Source: Marinagarivorans sp. UBA5868
Lineage (GTDB): Bacteria; Pseudomonadota; Gammaproteobacteria; Pseudomonadales; Cellvibrionaceae
NCBI GenBank assembly: GCA_002432095.1
Contig: DJFQ01000014.1
Span: 1 to 12,941, forward strand
Direction: 5' to 3'
DNA length: 12,941 nucleotides
Each line of letters opens with the position of its first letter. The first letter of the stretch is position 1. A model generated the notes under the pieces. It was given only the letters and a program-made list of their open reading frames with translations. It was not told the DNA's origin and did no database searches. A program made the position numbers and the translations under genes. Below are positions 5,274 through 12,941 of the stretch, piece by piece.

Positions 5274-6419
5274 CTAAAGTGCTCCTGAAAATGCTTTTTG
5301 GCTCAATGATTCAAACAGCGAAATATCACCTGCTCTATTCTCTAACTCTAAAACTGATAGTGTTTTAGATCTTAGCTTTTCAAAATTTATCTGCAATTCG
5401 ATTGGAGGCCTGCGAACTTTGAATTTTTTGCATTCAGGAACGGATAGGTGTTTAACAGTCGATCCGCTACTCATTTTTTCCATTTGCGCTTTAATACCTT
5501 CTCCCATCATTTCATGCAAAAGAAACGCGGAAGTTATTCGATTTTTATCTGGACGAAACTGCATAGTTCTTTGACCTAAAAAGACCAAATCATCAAAGTC
5601 TATTATTCCCGCCTCCCCAGCCGGGGCTTCTCGGGTAAATACAATATCTCCAATTTCTGGACGCAGACGGCTTGTCCATTTCTCGTAAACACCTTTATCA
5701 ACGTAACGGACATCAGTTAAATCAATTTTCATATTGCGCACATTTGTGGTGCGAATCATCTTATAGGGTGTTTCATAATCAACTGATTTTGCGGTTTTAT
5801 TTATGCAATCAACAATATATGAACAGACATCCTCTATATTCACTACCTCCCACTTTTTCGGATTAGTCACCGGATCACCAAACATTTCCAAAAACACAGA
5901 GCGAAGGAAATCGTCGGCGAGTTTTATGGCTTGTTGGCGTTTGCGGCGGATGGCGTCGGCTTTATCGAGAATGGCGGCGATGCGCTTTTGTTCTTCCAGA
6001 GGAGGCAAAGAAATAAGTCTTTCTTCCATAGCTCCTTTTGTTATGTGAATCATCGTAGATCCAGAACCATGATCTTGCTTTATTTTTTCCACATCACGCT
6101 GCAGAAAATAGAACAAATATTTTTTATCGACTTTATCCTCATTTAAAACCAGCTTCCAAATATGGTAGTGATAAATAACTTTTCCTTCGTCCCATATTTT
6201 TGGCCCAAACGAGGCCGACCACGCATAAAGCAAATCACCGGTATCACAGTAGTTTTTAGCGTCAAGCTCCAAGTCAGAGTAATACCAATCTCTGTTCGAG
6301 AAAAAATTTCCCACCCTCAAAACAGGATATTTACCTGCTGGCAGCAGTTCATCTTTGTTATAGGCACGACCGTTAATCACCGTGGCTACATCACCTAATT
6401 TCACCAAAGGCCAACTCAC
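5274..6419 (-). CDS. hsdS: Type I restriction-modification specificity subunit
   Basis: HsdS recognises the bipartite DNA target and bridges the methylase and nuclease subunits. The 381-aa protein has the expected two-half layout. TRD1 covers about residues 1-135, beginning [19 protein letters not shown]. The central conserved region is LPPLEEQKRIAAILDKADAIRRK (138-160) with FLEMFGDPVTNPKKW (176-190). TRD2 covers about 191-335, and the C-terminal conserved helix ends LSQKAFSGAL (372-381). It starts at GTG inside the hsdM stop (GTGA overlap), with GGAG 8 nt upstream. The length is slightly under the common 400-460 aa, but both half-sites are present. The gene looks more AT-rich than hsdM and hsdR, as is usual for specificity genes that are swapped horizontally. 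The recognition sequence cannot be read from the protein. Confidence 0.95.
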   Translation of the reverse strand: MSWPLVKLGDVATVINGRAYNKDELLPAGKYPVLRVGNFFSNRDWYYSDLELDAKNYCDTGDLLYAWSASFGPKIWDEGKVIYHYHIWKLVLNEDKVDKKYLFYFLQRDVEKIKQDHGSGSTMIHITKGAMEERLISLPPLEEQKRIAAILDKADAIRRKRQQAIKLADDFLRSVFLEMFGDPVTNPKKWEVVNIEDVCSYIVDCINKTAKSVDYETPYKMIRTTNVRNMKIDLTDVRYVDKGVYEKWTSRLRPEIGDIVFTREAPAGEAGIIDFDDLVFLGQRTMQFRPDKNRITSAFLLHEMMGEGIKAQMEKMSSGSTVKHLSVPECKKFKVRRPPIELQINFEKLRSKTLSVLELENRAGDISLFESLSQKAFSGAL

Positions 6420-8002
6420 AGCATCGTCTCCAACTCATACAAATCCTGCATGATTTCTTGCTCAAGCTTTTTAAGCTCTCTCAGAATTTCTTTGGGCGGT
6501 GCGTAGCTTTGCTCTTCATACACCACTTCTTTGTAGCGGTTTATGCTGAGGTCGTATTTCTGTTCGGCGATTGCGCTTTTTCCCACCAAAAAGACTTTTT
6601 GTTTTTTGTCGCTCCAGGCTTTGGTGCTTTTGCCTGCTTCGCGCGCCTTGCGGTATTTTTCGTATTGGGCAATTAAATCCGGCAGGTCGTTGTCTTGAAT
6701 GGGTGTGCGTTTGTCGTCTAGCGAGTAACCGTCTGCGGCCAAATCGTAAAACCAGACTTGATCGGTTTCGCCGCCTTTGGTGAAAATCATAATCGCGGTG
6801 CTGACACCGGCGTAGGGTTTGAATACGCCCGAGGGCAAGCTGATGATGGCTTCTAACTGGTTGCGCTCGATAAGTTCTTCACGCAGTTGCTGGTGGGCTT
6901 TGCTGGAGCCAAAAAGTACGCCGTCTGGCACGATCACGGCGGCGCGGCCACCGAGTTTCAGTGCGCGCAAAATATGCGCCACAAATAACAGTTCTGTCTT
7001 TTTGGTTTTTACCAAACCTAATACATCGGGGTTGGTATTGGTTTCATCCAGGCTGCCTTTAAATGGCGGGTTGGCAAGGATGACATCAAAGAAGTTTTCT
7101 TCCTGTTGCGGAAAGTTTTCTTTAATGGATTTGCTGAGGCTGTCTTGATACAGAATATTCGCGCTGTTCACACCGTGCAGCGCCATGTTCATGCTGGATA
7201 CACGCAGCATGGTGGTGTCGAAATCGAAGCCCCAGAACATATTTTTGTTGATGTGTTTGCGGTAAGGCTCAAGCAAATCCCCGGTGTAGTGCTTATAGCC
7301 GTCTTCATCCACAAAGGTGCCTACTTCACTGGAATGTACGCGGTTTAAGTACTCCATGGTGCGGGCGAGAAAACCGGCGGTACCGCAGGCCGGGTCGCAT
7401 ACGGTTTCAGTGGGTTGCGGAGCGATGAGTTCGATCATGGCATCAATGATATGGCGCGGTGTGCGGAACTGGCCGTTGATTCCCGCTGTGGTGAGTTTAC
7501 TGAGCAGGTATTCGTAGATATCACCTTTTACATCGCTTTGCGTCAGGGGTAATGCATCGACCATTTCTACCGCCGAAACCAGTACCGATTCGTTCTTGAT
7601 TTCCAGGTCGGCGTCTTGCATGTATTCGCCGATATGGCCGAGCGCTTCTAACGCGCTGCCGTCACTACCCAGGCCATTTTGCTCGTCGGACTTTTTCCCG
7701 AGGGTGGCAAAGTACGGGTAGACATTTTGTTTCAGGTGTTTGTGTAGCTCCTTACCACTTTTCTGTTTGAAGTTTTTCCAGCGCAGTAGTTGACCCTCCG
7801 GTGTATTCGGAAATAGCCGGTCAAATTTCTTTTTTGGGTTATGGGCGGCTTTGCGCTCTGCAACGTCTTCTTGCATATCCAGCATACGCGCGAACAGCAG
7901 GTAGCTGATTTGTTCAATGACGGTCAGTGGATTGGTGATGCCACCGGTCCAGAATTTCTCCCAGAGTTTGTCAATGTCGTTTCTGATTTTGCCTGTTAGC
8001 AT
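6416..8002 (-). CDS. hsdM: Type I restriction-modification DNA methyltransferase subunit
   Basis: HsdM is the N6-adenine methyltransferase that protects host DNA and forms the M2S core with HsdS. The 528-aa protein starts with an HsdM_N helical domain (about 5-145), then the N6_Mtase catalytic domain. GQFRTPRHI lies at 177-185, SAM-binding motif [10 protein letters not shown] at 203-211, and catalytic motif IV NPPF at 311-314. The C-terminal helical tail ends LYELETML. Length and motifs are normal and intact. The ATG at 8002 directly abuts the upstream TAA (TAAATG), with GAGAG 7 nt before it. The stop overlaps the GTG of hsdS. The gene should therefore be translated together with both neighbours. 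Confidence 0.97.
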   Translation of the reverse strand: MLTGKIRNDIDKLWEKFWTGGITNPLTVIEQISYLLFARMLDMQEDVAERKAAHNPKKKFDRLFPNTPEGQLLRWKNFKQKSGKELHKHLKQNVYPYFATLGKKSDEQNGLGSDGSALEALGHIGEYMQDADLEIKNESVLVSAVEMVDALPLTQSDVKGDIYEYLLSKLTTAGINGQFRTPRHIIDAMIELIAPQPTETVCDPACGTAGFLARTMEYLNRVHSSEVGTFVDEDGYKHYTGDLLEPYRKHINKNMFWGFDFDTTMLRVSSMNMALHGVNSANILYQDSLSKSIKENFPQQEENFFDVILANPPFKGSLDETNTNPDVLGLVKTKKTELLFVAHILRALKLGGRAAVIVPDGVLFGSSKAHQQLREELIERNQLEAIISLPSGVFKPYAGVSTAIMIFTKGGETDQVWFYDLAADGYSLDDKRTPIQDNDLPDLIAQYEKYRKAREAGKSTKAWSDKKQKVFLVGKSAIAEQKYDLSINRYKEVVYEEQSYAPPKEILRELKKLEQEIMQDLYELETML

Positions 8003-9061
8003 TTAGTTACTCTCATAATTCAAAGTGTATCGGGCTTTTTCTTCTTGAATACGAAGGGCTTTTTCGCGCTCATGTTCCAGTTCACGTGCGAGTTCTTCTT
8101 CGCTGGGTAGTTCAGTCAGGTATTTAGAGGCGAATAGTTGCTTACTTTCATTAAGCACGGAGTATTTAGCAACGGTATTGTTGCGCTCGCTACAGAGAAT
8201 TAATCCGATGGTGGGGTTATCATCTGCACGGCGTTTTTGTTCTTCATACATACGCACATACATGTCCATTTGCCCCACGTCCTGATGGGTGAGCTTGTGC
8301 ATCTTCAGGTCGATAAGGAGAAAGCACTTCAGGTGGAAGTTGTAAAACACCAGATCGATAAAATAATCGCCATCATCCGTGCGAATGCGTTGTTGGCGCT
8401 CGACAAATGCAAAGCCTTTGCCTAGCTCCAGCAAGAACTGTTGCAGGTTGGTGATGATGGCTTGCTCCAGGTCGCTTTCCTGATAGGTTTTGTCCTGTAG
8501 GTTGAGAAAGTCCAGGATGTAGGGGTCGCGCAAGTAGTCTTGTGGGCTTTCCGCCAGCTCATCGATCTTTGCCAGTGCTTCTTGCTCTACGGGTGACTTT
8601 TCTTTACTGGCAAGTAGCCGCTCGTAATAAAGTACGCCAATTTGGCGCGCCAGAGCACGAGCACTCCAATGCTGATTGGCTGCCTCGGCGGCGTACCATT
8701 CACGGGCTTTTGGGCTCTCAATACGAATCAAAGTGCGATAGTGGGTCCAGCTCAATTCGAGACGCAGTGCGTCGCGTTTTGGGAAGGTAAGATAAAAGTG
8801 ACGCATATTACGCAGGTTGGTCACATCAAACCCTTTACCGAACTCAGCCTGCAAACGACTGGATAGCTGGTTGAGTTGTTGCTTCCCATATTCAGCACGC
8901 TCCTGCCCTTGTTGCTCCTGTTCCACAATCAGTCGGCCTATGTGCCAGTAAGCCTGCACCATTTGCTGGTTAACGGCTTGCTTAACCTGACCGCGTGCTT
9001 GTTCGATGATCGAGGCGATAGCGCTATAGAGACCATCGGGTACAGACGGGTTATTCGCCAT
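8003..9061 (-). CDS. YhcG/DUF1016-family PD-(D/E)XK nuclease embedded in the RM operon
   Basis: This 352-aa protein has an N-terminal DUF1016 helical domain (about 10-160) with the family segments [12 protein letters not shown] and [14 protein letters not shown]-terminal PD-(D/E)XK nuclease domain follows at about 180-320. Candidate catalytic residues are Glu199, Asp236 in DYFIDLVFY, and Asp251/Lys253 in [10 protein letters not shown], with Gln264 in GQMDMYV. A charged, partly coiled tail (322-345) follows. Family members are predicted Holliday-junction-resolvase-like or defence nucleases; no reaction is proven for this one. It starts 11 nt inside hsdR behind AGGAGG and ends flush against hsdM, so it is a built-in member of the operon rather than a chance insertion. 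All catalytic positions look intact. Confidence 0.93.
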   Translation of the reverse strand: MANNPSVPDGLYSAIASIIEQARGQVKQAVNQQMVQAYWHIGRLIVEQEQQGQERAEYGKQQLNQLSSRLQAEFGKGFDVTNLRNMRHFYLTFPKRDALRLELSWTHYRTLIRIESPKAREWYAAEAANQHWSARALARQIGVLYYERLLASKEKSPVEQEALAKIDELAESPQDYLRDPYILDFLNLQDKTYQESDLEQAIITNLQQFLLELGKGFAFVERQQRIRTDDGDYFIDLVFYNFHLKCFLLIDLKMHKLTHQDVGQMDMYVRMYEEQKRRADDNPTIGLILCSERNNTVAKYSVLNESKQLFASKYLTELPSEEELARELEHEREKALRIQEEKARYTLNYESN

Positions 9062-12000
9062 GCGGTGCCTCCTGCTTTAAAAACGGCTTGAGCACAGCAA
9101 TTAACTCGCCCACGTCATCAGCGGTGAATACGCCGTCAATCCCCTCATGGGAGACTGAGGTGAAAGGGGCTTCGTAGAGTTTGTCGATGATGATTGAGCC
9201 GTGCTCGCTAATGTATTTTTTCAGCAGGTTCATAAACCGCACTTGTTTCGCTGTCAACGTTGGGTGTGCGTGCAAGAAGCTTTGGAAGTGGGCTTCTATG
9301 GCGTGGGGGTTTAACCCGATGATCTCGCGCACGGTGAGATGCAATTGATCTGCCGTGCGGCCATAGAATTCGTTTAGCACTTCAAGACTTACGCCGGGGT
9401 GGCTGGTGAGGATGGTGGAGGTCAGAGTTTTTAACTCTGCCTCGGCAATAGGCTCGCCCTTGTGAATCTTTTGCAGGGTGGGGTTTGCCGCAACCATTTG
9501 ATCAAGAATGCTTTTCAGTCTGCGGCGGTAGAGCATGGCTTCGTTGGCGCCAGCAATAGTGACCTTCCGTTCAGCGTCTTCGACACCGCTATCGCCGGTT
9601 TTGGTTGATGGTGTGGCAAACAGACCGCCACCGCCTGATTGTCGATATTTCATGATGCCGCGCAACTCTTTGCGGGCTTTCTCCAGTTTTTCAATGCCGG
9701 GGTTTTGCCAAAAATCGGCACTGCGCACTTCATTTAATACTGCGTCTTTTTGGCGTACCGCCTGGATGTTCACCGCCAGCTTGTCCAGCTCTGCCAGGAA
9801 TTGATCGCGCCCATCGTCGAAACAGCTGGCCTGATTGACAAGGCAGCATTCGATAATCGCGATGAGTTTGTCCAGTTGCGTGGCATGTTTGTCGCGCAGG
9901 ACGCGTGCTGACATTAAGGGCGCAATGGTATTGGTCAGCAAATGCCGGGTTTTAGCATCAAGCTTTTTCAGTAAATCGGTTTGCTGCAATTGATGTACTA
10001 CGCGCAGCTCGCGTTTAACAGCAATACTTGTCTCGGGTAAATCATTGATATCGGCCCGCAACAGCTCCACAGCCGCATCAAACGCGGCGGCGTTATTCTT
10101 GTGTAAGGCGGCTTGCGCCAGCTCAAGGCGAGCCTCAAAGGTGGTTTGCAGCAGCGATTTACTGCCGGTGTCCTCCGGTTCCTGATATTCCTGCTCAAAG
10201 AATTCAAAATTTCCGTAGTGGTCAAAAATCAGGAATTCTGTTTTGTGTTTGCCGGGGCCGAACAGATTCGGCTTCAACCGCGTGCCGCGACCAATCATTT
10301 GCCAGAACTTGACCCAGGATTTAACCGGCTTGGCGAATACCAGATTAACCACTTCCGGCACATCAATGCCGGTATCGAGCATATCGACCGAGATGGCAAT
10401 ACGGAAGTCGTTGCCCGCCTGCTTAAATTCTTTAATCAGGCTTTCCACATGGGGAATCCCATTGTGGATAACTTTGCACACCTTGCTGCCGTATTGCGGA
10501 TAAAGCTTCTCGCAGAAAAGCGCTGCCAAATGTTCTGCATGGTCCTGCCGTTGGGCGAAAATAATAGTCTTACCCACGAGCGAGCCGGTTTCATCTTTGA
10601 TGCCGTTGTTCATCAGGTTTTCTAAAATGATACGGTCTGTATCTTCACTGAAAATTTTACGGCCAATGTCTTTACCGGCAATGGTGGTGTTTTGCGCTTC
10701 TTCCAGCCCAAGGTCTTCTTCCAGCTGACGCTTTTGTGATTCACTTAGATCGTTGTAATGAATTCCGTCGCGCAGAAAGTCCGTGGTGAGGTCTTTTACA
10801 CGGAACGGCACCAGGTACGGCGGCTCATTATTAATTGCTGCATCCAGACCAAATTCAAATGTCGGGTCAGTAGTTTCGCAATCGAAAATATCAAAGGTAT
10901 TGCGGCTGATAAATTTTACCGGCGTTGCGGTTAAGCCCACTTGTAAAGCATCAAAGTATTCAAATAGATCGCGATATTTGTTGTAGATACTGCGATGCGA
11001 CTCGTCAGCGATAATGAGGTCAAAAAAGCCTACATCCAGCTGCGCAAAACGATTCATCATGCCGGGATAAGTGGCAATGTAAATGCGTGCGGTTTGGTCA
11101 ATTTTGTTGGTTTCGCCAATGACACACCGGGGCTCTGATGGCAGATTGTTCTTGAAGGCTTCGTCGGCTTGTGTGCGTAGTTCTTTCCGGTCACACAAAA
11201 ATAGAACGCGTTTGGCCCAACCCGTGCGCAGCAGCAATTCGGCCAGGGCGATGGCGACGCGGGTTTTGCCGGTACCTGTTGCCTGAATGATCAGCGCCTT
11301 ACGTCGCTGGCTTTGAAAGTGCGCCGCGACGGTTTTGATCGCTTCGATCTGATAAGGACGATCGGCGATGCTGAGCTCAGGATTAAACTTCTCCAATTCT
11401 GCTGCACGATAATGGCGCTGATAAATGAGGTAATCCAGGCTGTCTTTGCTGTAGAAGCCATACACCGGCCGATAGGTGTTGTATTGGTGATCATCCCAGA
11501 TAAAGGTTTCATAACCATTGGTGTAAAAAATAACCGGGCGCTGGTAACCCATGTGTTCAAAGGCATCAGCATAAAGCCGAGCTTGTTCGCGGCCTGCCTG
11601 AAGATTGGTGTTGCCGGATTTTTTTGCCTCAATCACAGCTAAGGGCTGGCCGTTATCGCCCCACAGTACATAATCCACATAGCCTTTGCCTGACGGATTA
11701 AAGGGAAATTGCACTTCAACTTCCTGGCCGACGAGCGCCTTGTTTTGAATATCCCAGCCAGCCTGTAGCAGCATGGCATCAATCAGCATGGCGCGGGTTT
11801 TTGCTTCGTTCCACTGGAGGCTATCGGCCACCTGCTGGCTTTGTTGCTTGCGTTTTTGCTGGTCGGGTTTAGACGGCGCTTCCAGCATGTCACTATTTTT
11901 GGTGCGCTCGCGCTCCAGCTGATCCATGACTCGCTGAAGTTCTTCTTGCTGCTTTTGTAACTCTTTTTCGTAACTGGAGACGGATGTTTGTAGCTGGTTC

Positions 12001-12431
12001 AGCGTTGCGGTCGGGTCTTTAACTTCCTGAAAGGCGGGAATCTCGTTTTTCTTTTTGCCGTAGTACTTGATGCCCATATACATGGCTAATTGGTACGCAG
12101 TACCCACAGCCATTTGTGCATTGCGCAGTTCGCCTTCGGCGCCATGGGCGGTGTCATTACCCTGGATACGCAGAAAGTTTATCTGGTGAATTAGTGACTT
12201 GCTGACGCAGTCTTCGAACACCGGGCTTTTAATTAGCTCGTAGAAGCTGGATTGCGGCATGCGCGGCAGCAGCTCTTCTTTATAGATCGCTTTGGTGAGC
12301 TCTTCAGCGAAACTGCGCAGGCGAGTCAGGGCACTGCCCGGATCGATATGCAGCACCGCCTCCGCCAGACCACCTAAATTCGCCAGCAAGTCATTCTCGG
12401 GCCGCAGAAATTCGAAGTTTGTTGATTTCAT
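9051..12431 (-). CDS. hsdR: Type I restriction endonuclease motor subunit with N-terminal DUF4145 domain
   Basis: HsdR cuts and translocates unmodified DNA as part of the R2M2S complex. The 1126-aa protein begins with a DUF4145 domain (about 1-125, with FLRIQGNDTAHG at 86-97), then a coiled-coil linker (about 143-180). The HSDR_N nuclease follows (about 205-340): Asp253 in YVDYVLWG and Glu268/Lys270 in AVIEAKK form the PD-(D/E)XK site. The SF2 motor has Walker A ATGTGKT (384-390), DESH (476-479), TATP (501-504) and QMIGRGTRL. A helical C-terminal domain binds the M/S core. Sequence style is of the EcoEI-like (type IB) group. The ATG at 12431 has AAGGAA about 11 nt upstream. Nothing is truncated. 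The stop lies inside the next gene. Confidence 0.95.
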   Translation of the reverse strand: MKSTNFEFLRPENDLLANLGGLAEAVLHIDPGSALTRLRSFAEELTKAIYKEELLPRMPQSSFYELIKSPVFEDCVSKSLIHQINFLRIQGNDTAHGAEGELRNAQMAVGTAYQLAMYMGIKYYGKKKNEIPAFQEVKDPTATLNQLQTSVSSYEKELQKQQEELQRVMDQLERERTKNSDMLEAPSKPDQQKRKQQSQQVADSLQWNEAKTRAMLIDAMLLQAGWDIQNKALVGQEVEVQFPFNPSGKGYVDYVLWGDNGQPLAVIEAKKSGNTNLQAGREQARLYADAFEHMGYQRPVIFYTNGYETFIWDDHQYNTYRPVYGFYSKDSLDYLIYQRHYRAAELEKFNPELSIADRPYQIEAIKTVAAHFQSQRRKALIIQATGTGKTRVAIALAELLLRTGWAKRVLFLCDRKELRTQADEAFKNNLPSEPRCVIGETNKIDQTARIYIATYPGMMNRFAQLDVGFFDLIIADESHRSIYNKYRDLFEYFDALQVGLTATPVKFISRNTFDIFDCETTDPTFEFGLDAAINNEPPYLVPFRVKDLTTDFLRDGIHYNDLSESQKRQLEEDLGLEEAQNTTIAGKDIGRKIFSEDTDRIILENLMNNGIKDETGSLVGKTIIFAQRQDHAEHLAALFCEKLYPQYGSKVCKVIHNGIPHVESLIKEFKQAGNDFRIAISVDMLDTGIDVPEVVNLVFAKPVKSWVKFWQMIGRGTRLKPNLFGPGKHKTEFLIFDHYGNFEFFEQEYQEPEDTGSKSLLQTTFEARLELAQAALHKNNAAAFDAAVELLRADINDLPETSIAVKRELRVVHQLQQTDLLKKLDAKTRHLLTNTIAPLMSARVLRDKHATQLDKLIAIIECCLVNQASCFDDGRDQFLAELDKLAVNIQAVRQKDAVLNEVRSADFWQNPGIEKLEKARKELRGIMKYRQSGGGGLFATPSTKTGDSGVEDAERKVTIAGANEAMLYRRRLKSILDQMVAANPTLQKIHKGEPIAEAELKTLTSTILTSHPGVSLEVLNEFYGRTADQLHLTVREIIGLNPHAIEAHFQSFLHAHPTLTAKQVRFMNLLKKYISEHGSIIIDKLYEAPFTSVSHEGIDGVFTADDVGELIAVLKPFLKQEAPHGE
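9068..9073 (-). promoter_or_regulatory. Consensus Shine-Dalgarno of the embedded nuclease, inside hsdR
   Basis: The minus strand reads AGGAGG 6 nt before the ATG at 9061, within the last codons of hsdR. It fixes the start of the nuclease gene and gives an 11-nt gene overlap, which implies coupled but strong translation of the nuclease. Confidence 0.8.
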
Positions 12432-12446
12432 TAAATAATTCTTTCC

Positions 12447-12470
12447 TTAGCGGCCCTCCAAATACGCTAA
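12447..12470. repeat. Short inverted repeat in the hsdR leader
   Basis: Arms ttagcg (12447-12452) and cgctaa (12465-12470) flank a 12-nt centre, and the left arm touches the hsdR Shine-Dalgarno (minus-strand AAGGAA). Folding in mRNA could mask the ribosome binding site, or the site could bind a regulator. No clear -35/-10 pair is seen nearby. Confidence 0.35.
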
Positions 12471-12501
12471 ATGAGCGCGCGAAGGTCCGGCCACAGATGT
12501 T

Positions 12502-12654
12502 TCATGCTGTATTTTTTAAGCCCAGCACCCCGTTGCGCTGGTTGATGCGCTGTGCTTCTGTCAGTGCGTGAGGAATATAGTATTGTTTTATTGAGGCCAT
12601 TATTGCTTGTATATCAATATCTTGTGGCACATCCGCGCCGACATACTCGCTTTT
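12502..12654 (-). pseudogene. Unidentified 50-codon open frame, probable 3' remnant of a lost gene
   Basis: Between a TAA at 12655-12657 and a TGA at 12502-12504 the minus strand encodes a protein-like sequence with balanced amino-acid use: SEYVGADVPQDIDIQAIMAS, then IKQYYIPHALTEAQRINQRN, ending GVLGLKNTA. The frame has no convincing start; internal candidates are GTG at 12630 and ATG at 12600. The TAA overlaps a run of six A's, where a single-base slip would have opened the frame upstream. I do not recognise the family. It is most simply the C-terminal end of a decayed gene upstream of hsdR. Confidence 0.35.
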
Positions 12655-12683
12655 TTAGCCCATACAGCTTGTACGTGCTCGCC

Positions 12684-12941
12684 TTACCACCCGCCCATGA
12701 TAATAGTTTTATGAAATGGCACAAATTTCAGCACATTACAACTGTCCTCACAATACGTAATCATATATAGAGCGCAACCAGTTCCTTGGCCGGGCTGCGG
12801 GCCAGGCTTATTTATGTATAGACGAACACGATCATTAATTACGACTGCCGAGAAATCACTATTCACGAAGTATAGCCATCCAAATACTAATTCCCAAAAT
12901 ACCTGCCAATGTGTAATCACAACAGAGCACAACCACCGCCC
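12684..12941 (-). CDS. Possible partial open frame at window edge, unidentified
   Basis: A minus-strand frame is open from the window edge to TAA at 12684-12686 (86 codons). It could begin at a TTG or GTG near 12932, or further upstream. It has a hydrophobic stretch (VFWELVFGWLYFV) and two cysteines in YCEDSC, near the C-terminus. No family is recognised and no Shine-Dalgarno is visible inside the window. Low-GC intergenic DNA could give such a frame by chance. Confidence 0.25.
   Translation of the reverse strand, partial: GRWLCSVVITHWQVFWELVFGWLYFVNSDFSAVVINDRVRLYINKPGPQPGQGTGCALYMITYCEDSCNVLKFVPFHKTIIMGGW

Larger units (their letters stand above)
12432..12941. other. Upstream spacer of hsdR with gene debris
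   Basis: This stretch of about 510 bases has no complete gene I can support. It contains the hsdR leader with its inverted repeat, the 50-codon remnant and the edge frame described separately. I see no tRNA, rRNA, insertion-sequence end or convincing intrinsic terminator. It presumably holds the promoter for the long RM transcript, but no box is clear enough to place. Confidence 0.5.

Noticed and set aside
10113..10625. Plus-strand 170-codon frame inside hsdR
   Set aside because: It lies opposite the conserved helicase part of HsdR, including QMIGRGTRL. No ribosome binding site or domain supports it.
12781..12808. Hairpin with tggcc/ggcca arms as a terminator
   Set aside because: Only about five consecutive pairs form, there is no T-run on either strand, and it lies inside an open frame.
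12432..12941. tRNA, integron attC site or insertion-sequence end as an island boundary
   Set aside because: No T-loop-like GTTCRANNC, no paired core sites and no terminal inverted repeat could be seen.
1..12941. CRISPR array
   Set aside because: The only repeats found are the 13-bp boxes and the 12-bp coding units. No regularly spaced 24-40 bp repeats occur.

Overview
The window is a bacterial defence-type accessory region. Every gene that can be supported lies on the minus strand, so biological order runs from high to low coordinates. Protein families, Shine-Dalgarno sites and roughly balanced GC suggest a gammaproteobacterium. That is an inference from style; no core gene or rRNA is present to fix the taxon.

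Region 1 (about 12941-12432) is the poorly coding upstream end. It holds an unidentified minus-strand open frame running in from the window edge (12941-12684), a 50-codon open frame without an obvious start (12654-12502) that looks like the 3' end of a lost gene, and a short inverted repeat ahead of hsdR.

Region 2 (12431-5274) is a complete type I restriction-modification operon in the unusual order hsdR, YhcG/DUF1016-family PD-(D/E)XK nuclease, hsdM, hsdS. The genes overlap or abut: 11 nt at R/YhcG, TAAATG at YhcG/M, GTGA at M/S. They are almost certainly one translationally coupled transcript. HsdR carries an extra N-terminal DUF4145 domain and a coiled-coil linker before its nuclease and helicase motor.

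Region 3 (5271-3971) continues the same transcript with a 117-aa protein of unknown function, 2 nt after hsdS, and a cytosolic 5'-nucleotidase-1 family (HAD-fold) enzyme that starts at TTG behind a strong GGAGG. These two are the best candidates for undescribed accessory parts of the system.

Region 4 (about 3960-3010) is a graveyard of decayed genes. It holds the C-terminal remnant of a DUF5655 protein and a fic gene broken by an in-frame stop plus an internal deletion that removed the catalytic core but left the N-terminal Fic domain, with a possible inhibitory motif, and the C-terminal winged helix.

Region 5 (3006-1168) is an intact superfamily 1 UvrD-like helicase with an N-terminal NERD nuclease domain, 3 nt after the fic remnant.

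Region 6 (1090-13) is a toxin-antitoxin-like pair: a small winged-helix protein overlapping, by TGATG, a GG...DxD nucleotidyltransferase. It is preceded by three copies of a 13-bp motif around the promoter that look like an autoregulatory operator.

Together the window reads as a defence island: a restriction-modification core with an embedded extra nuclease, nucleotide-metabolism cargo, a nuclease-helicase, and a self-regulated nucleotidyltransferase pair, with dead modules marking past turnover.
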